A DNA stretch of 64,000 nucleotides from positions 1-64,000 of the forward strand of contig DJYO01000027.1 of NCBI GenBank assembly GCA_002450155.1. Direction: 5' to 3'. Positions 19,364-27,771 of the stretch are shown here, one piece after another. Position 1 is the stretch's first letter. Each line of letters opens with the position of its first letter. The notes under the pieces were generated by a model. It saw nothing but the letters and a program-made list of their open reading frames with translations, had not been told where the DNA came from and made no database searches. Source of the stretch: Mageeibacillus sp. UBA6976. GTDB taxonomy: Bacteria; Bacillota; Clostridia; Saccharofermentanales; Saccharofermentanaceae. Both the position numbers and the translations under genes were made by a program.

Positions 19364-20083
19364 ATGAGCAAGATCATATACATAGCTGATGACGATAATA
19401 ATATCAGGAATCTACTTAAGTCCTTCCTCGAGAGGGACGGATTTACCGTATTCGGTTTTCCTACGGGCGATGAGCTCTACGAGAGATTTATAGACTCTCC
19501 CTGCGATCTTATAATCCTGGATGTCATGATGCCGGGTCATGACGGATTCTTTATACTTAATGAGATCCGTAAGAATTCCAATGTCCCTATAATCATGCTT
19601 ACGGCTAAAGACAGTGATACTGATTATATCCAAGGCCTTGATCTGGGATCTGATGACTATTTCACAAAACCCTTCTCTCCTGTTAAACTTGTAACCAAGG
19701 TTAAATCAATATTAAGAAGACAGGAAGACATAACCGGAATAACCAAAACTGACAATCAGGATACTGATGTCCTTTCCTTTGCTGATATTACTATCAACAA
19801 AAAGACTAAAGAAGCAACCATGGGTGATAAAGATCTCCCTCTTACACCTAACGAGTACTCGCTTATTACTTACCTTATCTTAAACAGCGACAGAGCTGTA
19901 TCAAGGGCCGAGCTCCTCGATAAGATCTGGGGATATGAGACTCAGGTAGAGACCAGGGTTGCTGACGATACAGTAAAGCGTCTTCGCAAGAAGATCAAAG
20001 AATCCAACGCCGAGATATCTACTGTTTGGGGATACGGATTCAGGCTTACCGAGAATACTAAGAAAAAGAAGGCTGACAAGTGA
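19364..20083 (+). CDS. OmpR/PhoB-family response regulator
   Basis: A 239-residue transcription factor. The receiver domain (1-120) has the acidic pair DDD at 8-10, the phospho-acceptor Asp in LIILDVMMPGHDG (about residue 53), Thr in MLTAKD and Lys in FTKPF. The C-terminal winged-helix DNA-binding domain spans about 140-230, with PLTPNEYSLITYLILN and VETRVADDTVKRLRKK. GGAGA precedes the ATG. It overlaps the histidine kinase gene by 4 nt, so they form one unit. Confidence 0.93.
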   Translation: MSKIIYIADDDNNIRNLLKSFLERDGFTVFGFPTGDELYERFIDSPCDLIILDVMMPGHDGFFILNEIRKNSNVPIIMLTAKDSDTDYIQGLDLGSDDYFTKPFSPVKLVTKVKSILRRQEDITGITKTDNQDTDVLSFADITINKKTKEATMGDKDLPLTPNEYSLITYLILNSDRAVSRAELLDKIWGYETQVETRVADDTVKRLRKKIKESNAEISTVWGYGFRLTENTKKKKADK

Positions 20084-21621
20084 CATACCGAAAGAACAAA
20101 GGAGCATTAAGGATCCCCATTGCACTGCATTTTTTCGCATCACAGCTGATCCTTATTCTTATAGTTCTTTCAACCGTATACTTCTATGTACAATCGATAG
20201 TATCCAACTATATCTATACTGAGTGCGAGGCAAGACTCGATGTAGCCGTTGCCTCCTGCCAGAATTTCGCTCAGGCTTTCAGGACACATATAGATGAGAG
20301 CGGCAAAGCATCTGACGACAATATCAGAACATATTTGTTAAATTCCATTGCTTCTGCAGCAGACCTCTCCAACCAGGCAAATATATCTCTTTTTACCAAC
20401 GAGAGTTCTGATGGCGGAGCCTATACCCTACTCTGGCCAAACAGCCAGTATTCAGTATCTTATGTAAATGCCACTTCAGAGATAATAGACGCAGTTATAG
20501 AAAGCGGCGGCATCAACACATTGAATACCACACAAACACTTAATATAGGCGGCAACATCATATATTACAGAGTCCTCGGTATCGAATACAGCTCTGAAGA
20601 AGGCGTTTATGAGAACATCGATAATTTCTACATATTAGCTTTTGTAAACTCCGCTTCTTACTATTCCTTCATGGCAGCAATGACATTAACTCTTATCCAG
20701 GCAGGTCTGCTTGCCCTCCTTATCGCTGCGCTAATGTCATTTGTAATAACCTACCCTTTGCTAAACTCCACCAGGAGGCTATCTAAATTTGCAGGCAGAA
20801 TTGCAAAATCTGATTTTACTCCTGTAAAAGGACACATAGTCAGTAAAGAACTCTCAGGTCTTGCAGATACCATGAACAATATGGCAAGAAAACTGAACGA
20901 AGCAGACCTGGAACAAAAGACTTTCTTCCAGAATGCATCCCACGAACTCAGGACTCCGCTTATGTCCATCCAGGGATATGCCGAAGGTATCAAGTATGGT
21001 GTTTTCGGAGATGAATCCTCCAAGAACGACGCCGTAGATGTCATTATCGCCGAGACCGAGAGGCTTTCTAATCTCGTTGAGAATCTGTTATCTATCTCTA
21101 AGATGGATATGAGCCGCAGCGGCGGATACGAAGTCAAGAAACAGAATATCGATGCCAATAATCTCTGTGAAACTGTTATCGACAGAGTTAGGGGCAACTT
21201 TATTCATAACGACAAATCTATAATCAATGACATTCATGCCCAGGGTCTGTATATCAATGCCAACGAAAATGATCTTCTAAGATGTCTGGAGAATATATTC
21301 TCCAACTGCCTCAGGTACTGCAAGAGCGCAGTAAGATTTGAGTGCAAGCCCGATAAGTCCGGCAAGTATCTTGAATTCATCATTTCTGACGACGGTCCCG
21401 GTATCTCCGGCGAAGTATTAGATCATCTATTTGAGAGATTCTCCAAGGGCAGTGACGGTAAACACGGCATCGGTCTTGCTCTTGCCAAGGCAATCGCCGA
21501 AGAACATAACGGAAGCATAAGAGCATATAACATCAAGGACTCAGGTGCCTGCTTTGTAGTATCTATCCCACTTATAAAACCTAAGGAAAGCTTAAGCAAG
21601 ATAAACAAAGAGGGACGATAG
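20080..21621 (+). CDS. sensor histidine kinase
   Basis: A 513-residue membrane kinase starting with GTG inside the GTGA overlap with the response regulator. It has a first membrane segment at about 14-38, an extracytoplasmic sensor region to about 195, a second membrane segment at about 198-224, a HAMP linker, the dimerisation helix with the phospho-accepting His in NASHELRTPLMSIQGY, and a catalytic ATPase domain with NIFSNCLRY, DDGPGIS and KHGIGLALAKA. The signal sensed cannot be read from the sequence. Confidence 0.92.
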   Translation: MTYRKNKGALRIPIALHFFASQLILILIVLSTVYFYVQSIVSNYIYTECEARLDVAVASCQNFAQAFRTHIDESGKASDDNIRTYLLNSIASAADLSNQANISLFTNESSDGGAYTLLWPNSQYSVSYVNATSEIIDAVIESGGINTLNTTQTLNIGGNIIYYRVLGIEYSSEEGVYENIDNFYILAFVNSASYYSFMAAMTLTLIQAGLLALLIAALMSFVITYPLLNSTRRLSKFAGRIAKSDFTPVKGHIVSKELSGLADTMNNMARKLNEADLEQKTFFQNASHELRTPLMSIQGYAEGIKYGVFGDESSKNDAVDVIIAETERLSNLVENLLSISKMDMSRSGGYEVKKQNIDANNLCETVIDRVRGNFIHNDKSIINDIHAQGLYINANENDLLRCLENIFSNCLRYCKSAVRFECKPDKSGKYLEFIISDDGPGISGEVLDHLFERFSKGSDGKHGIGLALAKAIAEEHNGSIRAYNIKDSGACFVVSIPLIKPKESLSKINKEGR

Positions 21622-21648
21622 GATCTGAATTATAATGCCACATATAAA

Positions 21649-21675
21649 GACCCCGGAAGTAAGACTTCCGGGGTT
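21649..21675. terminator. bidirectional terminator hairpin
   Basis: Nine-bp perfect GC-rich stem ccccggaag (21651-21659) with cttccgggg (21665-21673), between the converging kinase and CPBP genes. T-rich stretches follow on both sides but are short. Confidence 0.75.
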
Positions 21676-21732
21676 AACTTCATTTTGTGCCTCCCTTGTT
21701 ATTTGTAGAAATAACGGAGAGTGATGGATAAA

Positions 21733-22794
21733 TTAAGCCTCATTATCGCTCTCAGATTCAGCGGTTTTCTCCTCAGCAGATTCGCTGTCAGCGCTCTTTA
21801 TAGCAGCCTTCTTTGCTTCAGCCTTCTCGATCGCAGCAACATCTAGAGCTGCCCACAGATCTGTATGTTCCTTCTTGCCACGATTAACAACCATAATGAG
21901 GATGCAGAGTGCAATAAGGAGCAGTACTGCGCCAAGGCTTCCTTCCACACCGAAATTAACGTCATAGAAGAATCCATTTCTGGCAGGAGCAGCATCCAAC
22001 TTAAATACAGAGTATGCAGATACGATGCCGCTGTTCGGGAGTCCAAAGAGAATGCTCTGGGTAAAATTCCAACCTGCATGAAATGCCATAGCGATCCAAA
22101 GGCCATTGTAGTAGTAAATAAACAGTGAGAACAAGAAACCGACAACGAAGATCTGAATACAAGACAGGAGCGTTATACCAGGGTTGAAGATGTGCAATGA
22201 CATAAATACAAATGAATTGACAATTATCGCAATCCACGGAGACTTATATCTTCTGCGGAGTTTCTGATACAGATACCAGCGGTCTAACAATTCTTCTGCT
22301 GCTGATTGGATGAATACACTGATGAAGATCACAATGAACGAAACAAAGTGAAATGAGTTGAATACAATCTTAACGTCTCCAAGAAGGACGGACATTAGTA
22401 TACAGAGTCCATTGGTACCAAATCCCAAAGCAAGACCGATAAGAAGACCTATAAAATTATTACCGGGACGGTTGCCATTAACAGAACTCGTATTTTTTGA
22501 AGCAAAAGGATTGTAATACTTGACACCCTTAAGCATCGTCCTGTTGGATCTAAAAATCAGAACAACAAGAAAAACGCCTATCCAGATGCTGATGAAATCA
22601 AAGTACTCCTTGGCAAAATCGACCACATCAGCGTCTCCGCCAAAAATATAACTGAAAGGTAATTCTATCAGCTTTCCAACCGGGAAGATTATTATCGAAA
22701 TAAACATGACAATAACCGATATTACAGCTGCAATAACAAACTGGTCAAAGATCTTTCGACCCGGTCTTAAGTGTTTTTCTTTAAACTTACTCAT
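21733..22794 (-). CDS. CPBP family intramembrane glutamic endopeptidase
   Basis: A 353-residue membrane protein with about eight hydrophobic segments. The CPBP (Abi) signature is present: SAAEELLDRWYLY with the Glu-Glu and Arg, then a His in FMSLHIFNP and FHAGWN with His and Asn, the residues used by Rce1-type proteases. The C-terminal 45 residues are a charged Ala/Glu/Ser-rich tail. It starts 33 nt after pnp. The target is unknown; family members process prenylated or secreted peptides or serve in immunity functions. Confidence 0.87.
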   Translation of the reverse strand: MSKFKEKHLRPGRKIFDQFVIAAVISVIVMFISIIIFPVGKLIELPFSYIFGGDADVVDFAKEYFDFISIWIGVFLVVLIFRSNRTMLKGVKYYNPFASKNTSSVNGNRPGNNFIGLLIGLALGFGTNGLCILMSVLLGDVKIVFNSFHFVSFIVIFISVFIQSAAEELLDRWYLYQKLRRRYKSPWIAIIVNSFVFMSLHIFNPGITLLSCIQIFVVGFLFSLFIYYYNGLWIAMAFHAGWNFTQSILFGLPNSGIVSAYSVFKLDAAPARNGFFYDVNFGVEGSLGAVLLLIALCILIMVVNRGKKEHTDLWAALDVAAIEKAEAKKAAIKSADSESAEEKTAESESDNEA

Positions 22795-22827
22795 CTTCGC
22801 TTGTAATCCTAATATAATCTTGGATTA

Positions 22828-25050
22828 TCAGAATTCTCTTCTTCTGCCCTTGCGTTCTTCTGAAGAATCATCAGAACGTCTGTTACCGTTAAATCCGCCT
22901 CTTCTCTCGCGGTTAGGTCTTCCCTCTTTCCTTCTGGGTTCTTCTTCAACATAACCTTCCGGCTTGGGGAGGCAGTCTCTTATTGAGAGATTGAGTCTGC
23001 CCTGAGAATCGATCTCAATGAGCTTGACATGTACTGTGTCACCTTCATGGAGAACATCCTCAACCTTCTCTACTCTGTTCCATGCCATCTTGGAAATGTG
23101 AACAAGTCCCTCCTTACCGGGAAGGAATTCAACGAATGCTCCAAAATCCATGAGTCTTGTTACTACACCATCATACTCTGTACCAACTTCAGGATCTGAT
23201 ACGATACCGTTAATGATCATCTGTGCCTTGGCAGCCTTATCAAGATCAGGTGTGGAGATAAAGATAGTACCATCTTCATTAATGTTAATGTCAGCGCCTG
23301 TATCGGCAATGATCTTGTTGATGACCTTTCCACCGGAACCGATAACTTCACGGATCTTATCTGTAGGGATCTTCATAGTAACGATCCTGGGCGCATAAGG
23401 AGAGAGTTCAGCTCTGGGCTCAGGGATGCAAGGGAGGATTATATCGTTGATGATCTGGAGTCTGCCCTTGTGAGTCATCTCAAATGCAGCCTTGATTATA
23501 TCTAAAGTAAGACCTTCAACCTTGATATCTACCTGGATTGAAGTGATACCTTCTGTAGTACCTGCAACCTTAAAGTCCATATCACCGAAGAAGTCCTCGA
23601 TGCCCTGGATATCCATAAATACAAGGAAATTGTCCTCGTTATCAGGATCAGTAATAAGTCCTGATGAGATACCTGCAACAGGTCTCTTGATAGGTACGCC
23701 TGCAGCCATAAGTGAAAGTGTCGAAGCACATACAGAACCCTGAGATGTGGAACCGTTACTCATCGTGATCTCGGATACTGTCCTGATCGCATAAGGGAAT
23801 TCCTCCTCAGAAGGAAGAACGGGGATAAGGGATCTCTCAGCAAGAGCGCCGTGACCGATCTCTCTTCTTCCAGGGCTTCTGGAAGGCTTAGCCTCACCTG
23901 TAGAATAACCGGGGAAATTATAATGATGGATATATCTCTTATATTCCTGCTCATCCAAGCCTTCAAGCTTCTGAGCTTCAGCAAGAGGAGCAAGAGTACA
24001 GATGTTCATTACCTGTGTCTGTCCTCTCTGGAATAAAGCAGAACCGTGTACTCTCGGAACTACATCTATAGCGCAGGACAAAGGTCTGATCTCATCCAGG
24101 GCTCTGCCGTCTACACGTACATGCTCACGGAAGAGATAGTCTCTTACGACTTTCTTCTCAAGTTTGTAGATAGCATCAGGTGCCCACTTGGAAAGGCCCT
24201 CTTCCTTCTCCTCGAGCATTGCAGCAACTTCTTCCTGAAGCGCATCAACATTTGCATCTCTTACTTCCTTATCCTTGGAAAGAACAGCAGCCCTCATCTT
24301 GTCCCAGCCATATTCCTTAACAGCTTCAAAGATCTCCTCAGGAACATCGGCACTCTCATACTCAAACTTAGGTTTACCGATCTCACTTACGATCTCGTTG
24401 ATGAATGCACAGATCTGCTTGATCACTTCGTGACCTTCAGCAATAGCATTGAGCATGATGTCATCAGGTACTTCATTAGCACCGGCCTCAACCATACAGA
24501 TCTTTGTAAGAGTACCTGCAAGAGTAACATACATCTGTGATTCCTGACGCTGCTCTAATGTAGGATTGATGACTGTCTTATTATCGATGAGTCCTAATAC
24601 GACACCGCCGATAGGTCCCTTCCACGGGATATCAGAGATAGCGATAGCGATAGAAGTACCGAGCATTGCTGTAATCTCAGGTGAGCAATCAGGGTCTACA
24701 GACATAACGAGGTTATTAACGCAAACATCGTTCCTCAGATCCTTAGGGAACAAAGGACGTACAGGACGGTCAATAACACGGGATGTTAGGATAGCCTTCT
24801 CGCCGGGTCTTCCCTCTCTCTTCAAAAAGCCGCCGGGGATCTTACCTACGGCATACATCTTCTCTTCATAATCAACAGACAGAGGGAAGAAATCGATGCC
24901 TTCGCGGGGACTCTTGGATGCTGTTACTGTAGAAAGAACAGTAGTGTCACCGTACTTAACAAGAGCTGAACCATTAGCGAACTGTGCGATCTTACCGGTC
25001 TCAACTACCAGGGGTCTGCCGGCGATTTCAGTCTTAAAGATCTTTTCCAT
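22828..25050 (-). CDS. pnp: polyribonucleotide nucleotidyltransferase (PNPase)
   Basis: A 740-residue phosphorolytic 3'-5' exoribonuclease. Order of domains: first RNase PH domain (GRPLVVETGKIAQFANGSAL), helical domain, second RNase PH domain (VHGSALFQRGQTQ, with the catalytic region FMDIQGIEDFFGDMDFK), KH domain (REVIGSGGKVINKI, about 565), S1 domain (VTRLMDFGAFVEFLPGKEG, about 635), then a basic tail rich in Arg, Gly and Glu. Full length. The mRNA leader carries a large hairpin (25081-25130). Confidence 0.97.
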   Translation of the reverse strand: MEKIFKTEIAGRPLVVETGKIAQFANGSALVKYGDTTVLSTVTASKSPREGIDFFPLSVDYEEKMYAVGKIPGGFLKREGRPGEKAILTSRVIDRPVRPLFPKDLRNDVCVNNLVMSVDPDCSPEITAMLGTSIAIAISDIPWKGPIGGVVLGLIDNKTVINPTLEQRQESQMYVTLAGTLTKICMVEAGANEVPDDIMLNAIAEGHEVIKQICAFINEIVSEIGKPKFEYESADVPEEIFEAVKEYGWDKMRAAVLSKDKEVRDANVDALQEEVAAMLEEKEEGLSKWAPDAIYKLEKKVVRDYLFREHVRVDGRALDEIRPLSCAIDVVPRVHGSALFQRGQTQVMNICTLAPLAEAQKLEGLDEQEYKRYIHHYNFPGYSTGEAKPSRSPGRREIGHGALAERSLIPVLPSEEEFPYAIRTVSEITMSNGSTSQGSVCASTLSLMAAGVPIKRPVAGISSGLITDPDNEDNFLVFMDIQGIEDFFGDMDFKVAGTTEGITSIQVDIKVEGLTLDIIKAAFEMTHKGRLQIINDIILPCIPEPRAELSPYAPRIVTMKIPTDKIREVIGSGGKVINKIIADTGADININEDGTIFISTPDLDKAAKAQMIINGIVSDPEVGTEYDGVVTRLMDFGAFVEFLPGKEGLVHISKMAWNRVEKVEDVLHEGDTVHVKLIEIDSQGRLNLSIRDCLPKPEGYVEEEPRRKEGRPNRERRGGFNGNRRSDDSSEERKGRRREF

Positions 25051-25080
25051 AAAAAATCTCCTTCATAAATATTTAAGGAG

Positions 25081-25130
25081 GTAGATTGTAGATTCGGTGT
25101 CCCGACTGAAGGCCCGGGCATCCAATCTAC
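25081..25130 (-). promoter_or_regulatory. structured pnp 5' leader hairpin
   Basis: On the mRNA strand gtagatt can pair with either of two aatctac words near the other end, and inner words tg-cccg and cggg-a-ca extend the stem to about 15 bp with small bulges. The element ends about 30 nt before the pnp start codon. In E. coli the pnp leader folds into a stem cut by RNase III for autoregulation; a similar role here is inference. Confidence 0.55.
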
Positions 25131-25157
25131 ACACTACTCTCCTTATTTAGCTTCTTA

Positions 25158-25185
25158 ATTATATACTAAACAGATTTAAAGGCAA
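25158..25185 (-). promoter_or_regulatory. pnp promoter
   Basis: TTGCCT (25180-25185), 16-nt spacer, TATAAT (25158-25163), reading toward pnp and placed just upstream of the leader hairpin and just downstream of the nadE terminator. Confidence 0.65.
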
Positions 25186-25205
25186 ATCTAACAAAACCTA
25201 TAGAA

Positions 25206-25230
25206 AACTGTACGGCAGGGCCGTACAGTT
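25206..25230 (-). terminator. terminator after nadE
   Basis: Eleven-bp perfect stem aactgtacggc / gccgtacagtt with a 3-nt loop, followed leftward by TTCTATAGG, 35 nt past the nadE stop. Confidence 0.75.
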
Positions 25231-25264
25231 TATCTCAAATTTGAACTTCTGTTTGATCGCAGAT

Positions 25265-27190
25265 TTATTCTTTTACTGACTTAAGATCTTCAAGCCATAA
25301 CGCTCTTGAAGCATCCGTAGGCATTCTCCAATCACCTCTCGGTGACAGACTTACGGTACCAACCTTGGGACCGTCAGGCACACAGGAACGCTTGAACTGC
25401 TGAGCAAAGAATCTGCGGATAAAGACTTCCTCCCACTTATAAATGGTATCGCTTTCATATTTACCTTCAAAAGCAATAAGAGCCATACGGTAGATCTTGG
25501 ATGGGGTGAATCCGAATCTGACAAAATAGTACAGGAAGAAATCGTGCAGCTCATAAGGACCTACCTGCTCTTCTGTCTTCTGAGAGATCTTGCCGTCTTC
25601 TGTTGGAGGCAGCAACTCAGGAGAAACAGGGGTATCAACGATATCAGCAAGAGCAGATGACAGGCTCTCACTTACATCCTTTGTCCTCTTGGACTCATAA
25701 GCAACAAGATATCTGACTAAAGTCTTAGGAATAGAGCAGTTAACGCCATACATGGACATATGGTCTCCGTTATACGTAGCCCATCCTAACGCAAGCTCTG
25801 ACATATCGCCTGTACCGATTACAAGTCCGCCTTCCTGATTTGCAATATCCATAAGTATCTGGGTTCTCTCACGGGCCTGGGAATTCTCATAAGTAATATC
25901 TCTTACTTCAGGATCGTGTCCTATATCTTCAAAGTGCTGCATAACAGACTTTGATATAGATATCTCACGAAGTGTGCAGCCGTATTCTTCTGCCAGACTC
26001 ATGGCATTATTCTTTGTTCTTGCAGTCGTACCGAAACCGGGCATATTTATGGTAATTATACCCTTGCGGTCTAAGCCAAGCTTATCGAAAGCATGAATAG
26101 TGACAATGAGCGCAAGAGTAGAATCAAGTCCTCCGGAAAGGCCAATTACTGCTTTGCTGCAGTTGATCGCCTTAAGCCTTGTAAGGAGGCCTGCAGCCTG
26201 CATATTTAAGATATCTTCGCATCTTCTGGCAAGATCGTCGTCATTTTCCGGAACAAAGGGAGTAGAGCTTATCTTTCGCGAAGGTACTATATCCGGGATT
26301 ATAGCCTCGAATTCCAGTACATTTGCGAGATCATAAGATGTGTCAGATATGAATGTGTTTGCCCTTTTCCTGTCAGAAGCAAGCCTCTCAAGATCTATAT
26401 CTGCAAAAATGACTGCATTATCATCTATCCCGCCTGCGAACTTGGAAGACTCTGCCAGTATCTGACCGTTCTCGGCAATGATATCATGACCTGCAAAGAC
26501 AAGGTCTTGAGTGGATTCTCCGATACCCGCATCAGCATAGATATATGCAGACATAAGCTTAGCTGACTGCATCTTAACAAGGTCGCGCCTGAAGGATGCC
26601 TTGCCGATTATCTCATCTGAGCAGGACAGATTGCATATGATCTGGGCACCTGCTGCGGCATAATCAACAGAAGGACTGTAAGGAACCCAGAGATCCTCGC
26701 AGATCTCAACGGCAAAGCCAAATCCTGCACAATTGAATACAGTCCTGCCGAAGCAGATATCATCATCTATGAATATGATCTCATCACTCTCATAAGGAGT
26801 AAAATGACGCATCTCATAGAACTCATTATAATTAGGGATATTAGTCTTTGGAACGATTCCTATGATATCACCCTTATAGATCACGGCGGCACAATTATAA
26901 AGCTTGCCTTTAACTTCAAGGGGAAGTCCCACTACCAGAATAATATTAAGGTCGGATGTCTTGCTTGCTATATCATACATCCCCTGCTTTGCCTTATCCA
27001 AAAGAGCCTTCTGACAAAACAGATCTCCACAGGTATAACCGGTTATCGAAAGCTCCGGGTAGACCAGGAGTGAGCAAGATCCTAAAGCAGCTTTCCTTGC
27101 GATACTGATAATCTCAGAAACATTGTAATCGCAATCAGCAACCTTAATCTGCGGGCTTGCGGCACCAACTCTTATAAAACCATCGCGCAT
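25265..27190 (-). CDS. nadE: glutamine-dependent NAD+ synthetase
   Basis: A 641-residue two-domain enzyme that converts nicotinate adenine dinucleotide to NAD using ATP and ammonia from glutamine. The N-terminal amidase (nitrilase) domain has YPELSITGY with the catalytic Glu and VEICEDLWVP with the Cys; the C-terminal synthetase domain has the ATP loop GLSGGLDSTLAL near residue 357 and TGDMSELALGWATYNGDH. Length matches the glutamine-dependent class. GGGAGA precedes the ATG. It sits unusually between rpsO and pnp. Confidence 0.95.
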   Translation of the reverse strand: MRDGFIRVGAASPQIKVADCDYNVSEIISIARKAALGSCSLLVYPELSITGYTCGDLFCQKALLDKAKQGMYDIASKTSDLNIILVVGLPLEVKGKLYNCAAVIYKGDIIGIVPKTNIPNYNEFYEMRHFTPYESDEIIFIDDDICFGRTVFNCAGFGFAVEICEDLWVPYSPSVDYAAAGAQIICNLSCSDEIIGKASFRRDLVKMQSAKLMSAYIYADAGIGESTQDLVFAGHDIIAENGQILAESSKFAGGIDDNAVIFADIDLERLASDRKRANTFISDTSYDLANVLEFEAIIPDIVPSRKISSTPFVPENDDDLARRCEDILNMQAAGLLTRLKAINCSKAVIGLSGGLDSTLALIVTIHAFDKLGLDRKGIITINMPGFGTTARTKNNAMSLAEEYGCTLREISISKSVMQHFEDIGHDPEVRDITYENSQARERTQILMDIANQEGGLVIGTGDMSELALGWATYNGDHMSMYGVNCSIPKTLVRYLVAYESKRTKDVSESLSSALADIVDTPVSPELLPPTEDGKISQKTEEQVGPYELHDFFLYYFVRFGFTPSKIYRMALIAFEGKYESDTIYKWEEVFIRRFFAQQFKRSCVPDGPKVGTVSLSPRGDWRMPTDASRALWLEDLKSVKE

Positions 27191-27219
27191 ATTATGTCTC
27201 CCTAGAATAATAATAACTA

Positions 27220-27225
27220 ATTATA
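27220..27225 (-). promoter_or_regulatory. candidate -10 element for nadE
   Basis: A perfect TATAAT 30 nt before the nadE start, downstream of the rpsO terminator. No convincing -35 at standard spacing. Confidence 0.35.
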
Positions 27226-27281
27226 AAGCAAAGACATATGTTTTTCTATTGATATGCATTTCCAGAAGTAGGAGCTATTCT

Positions 27282-27313
27282 AAAAAAATAAAGAGCCGCG
27301 GTTGCAGCTCTTT
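27282..27313 (-). terminator. terminator after rpsO
   Basis: Seven-bp stem aaagagc / gctcttt followed leftward by an ATTTTTTT run: a clean Rho-independent terminator 25 nt past the rpsO stop. Confidence 0.88.
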
Positions 27314-27337
27314 ACTTTGTTCAAATAATCTACAAGA

Positions 27338-27604
27338 TTACTTTCTGATACCAAGCTTAGCAATAAGTGTTCTGTAACGCTCGATATCGATTGATGCGAG
27401 GTAGTCAAGAAGGTTTCTTCTCTTACCAACCATCATCAGAAGGCCTCTTCTGCTGTGGTGGTCACCCTTGTGGGTCTTGAGATGTTCTGTGAGGTGGTTG
27501 ATCCTGTATGTAAGGAGAGCTACCTGAACCTCCGGTGAACCTGTATCGCCCTCAGAGAGCTGATACTCCTTGATGATTGCCTGCTTGTCGAATGATGCTG
27601 ACAT
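27338..27604 (-). CDS. rpsO: 30S ribosomal protein S15
   Basis: An 88-residue S15, which binds the central domain of 16S rRNA. Diagnostic stretches are [33 protein letters not shown] and [14 protein letters not shown]. The start at 27604 is chosen because AGGAGG lies 7 nt upstream; an ATG two codons earlier sits on top of that site. It has its own promoter and terminator, so it is a single-gene unit. Confidence 0.97.
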   Translation of the reverse strand: MSASFDKQAIIKEYQLSEGDTGSPEVQVALLTYRINHLTEHLKTHKGDHHSRRGLLMMVGKRRNLLDYLASIDIERYRTLIAKLGIRK

Positions 27605-27689
27605 AAGCATTCCTCCTATAGTTTTAATACACCCGATACGAAGAAAAAGGTCGGAAGAATCCTTGATCTGCGTTATGGGCAGCCAAAGT

Positions 27690-27718
27690 ATATTAGCATT
27701 TGAATCTTGATTTGTAAA
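27690..27718 (-). promoter_or_regulatory. rpsO promoter
   Basis: TTTACA (27713-27718), 17-nt spacer, TAATAT (27690-27695), reading toward rpsO. The leader of about 75 nt leaves room for autoregulation by S15, which I could not verify. Confidence 0.65.
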
Positions 27719-27723
27719 GAGAA

Positions 27724-27747
27724 TCGCCCGGCTGTTATGCCGGGCGA
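27724..27747 (-). terminator. terminator after hppA
   Basis: Nine-bp perfect stem tcgcccggc / gccgggcga with a 6-nt loop, followed leftward by TTCTCTTT, 24 nt past the hppA stop. Confidence 0.85.
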
Positions 27748-27771
27748 CCCAAAGTATCTTAATTCAAAAGA

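Noticed and set aside
21733..22794. CPBP protease as part of a bacteriocin immunity or defence system
   Set aside because: No bacteriocin precursor, transporter or defence gene adjoins it; it follows pnp directly.
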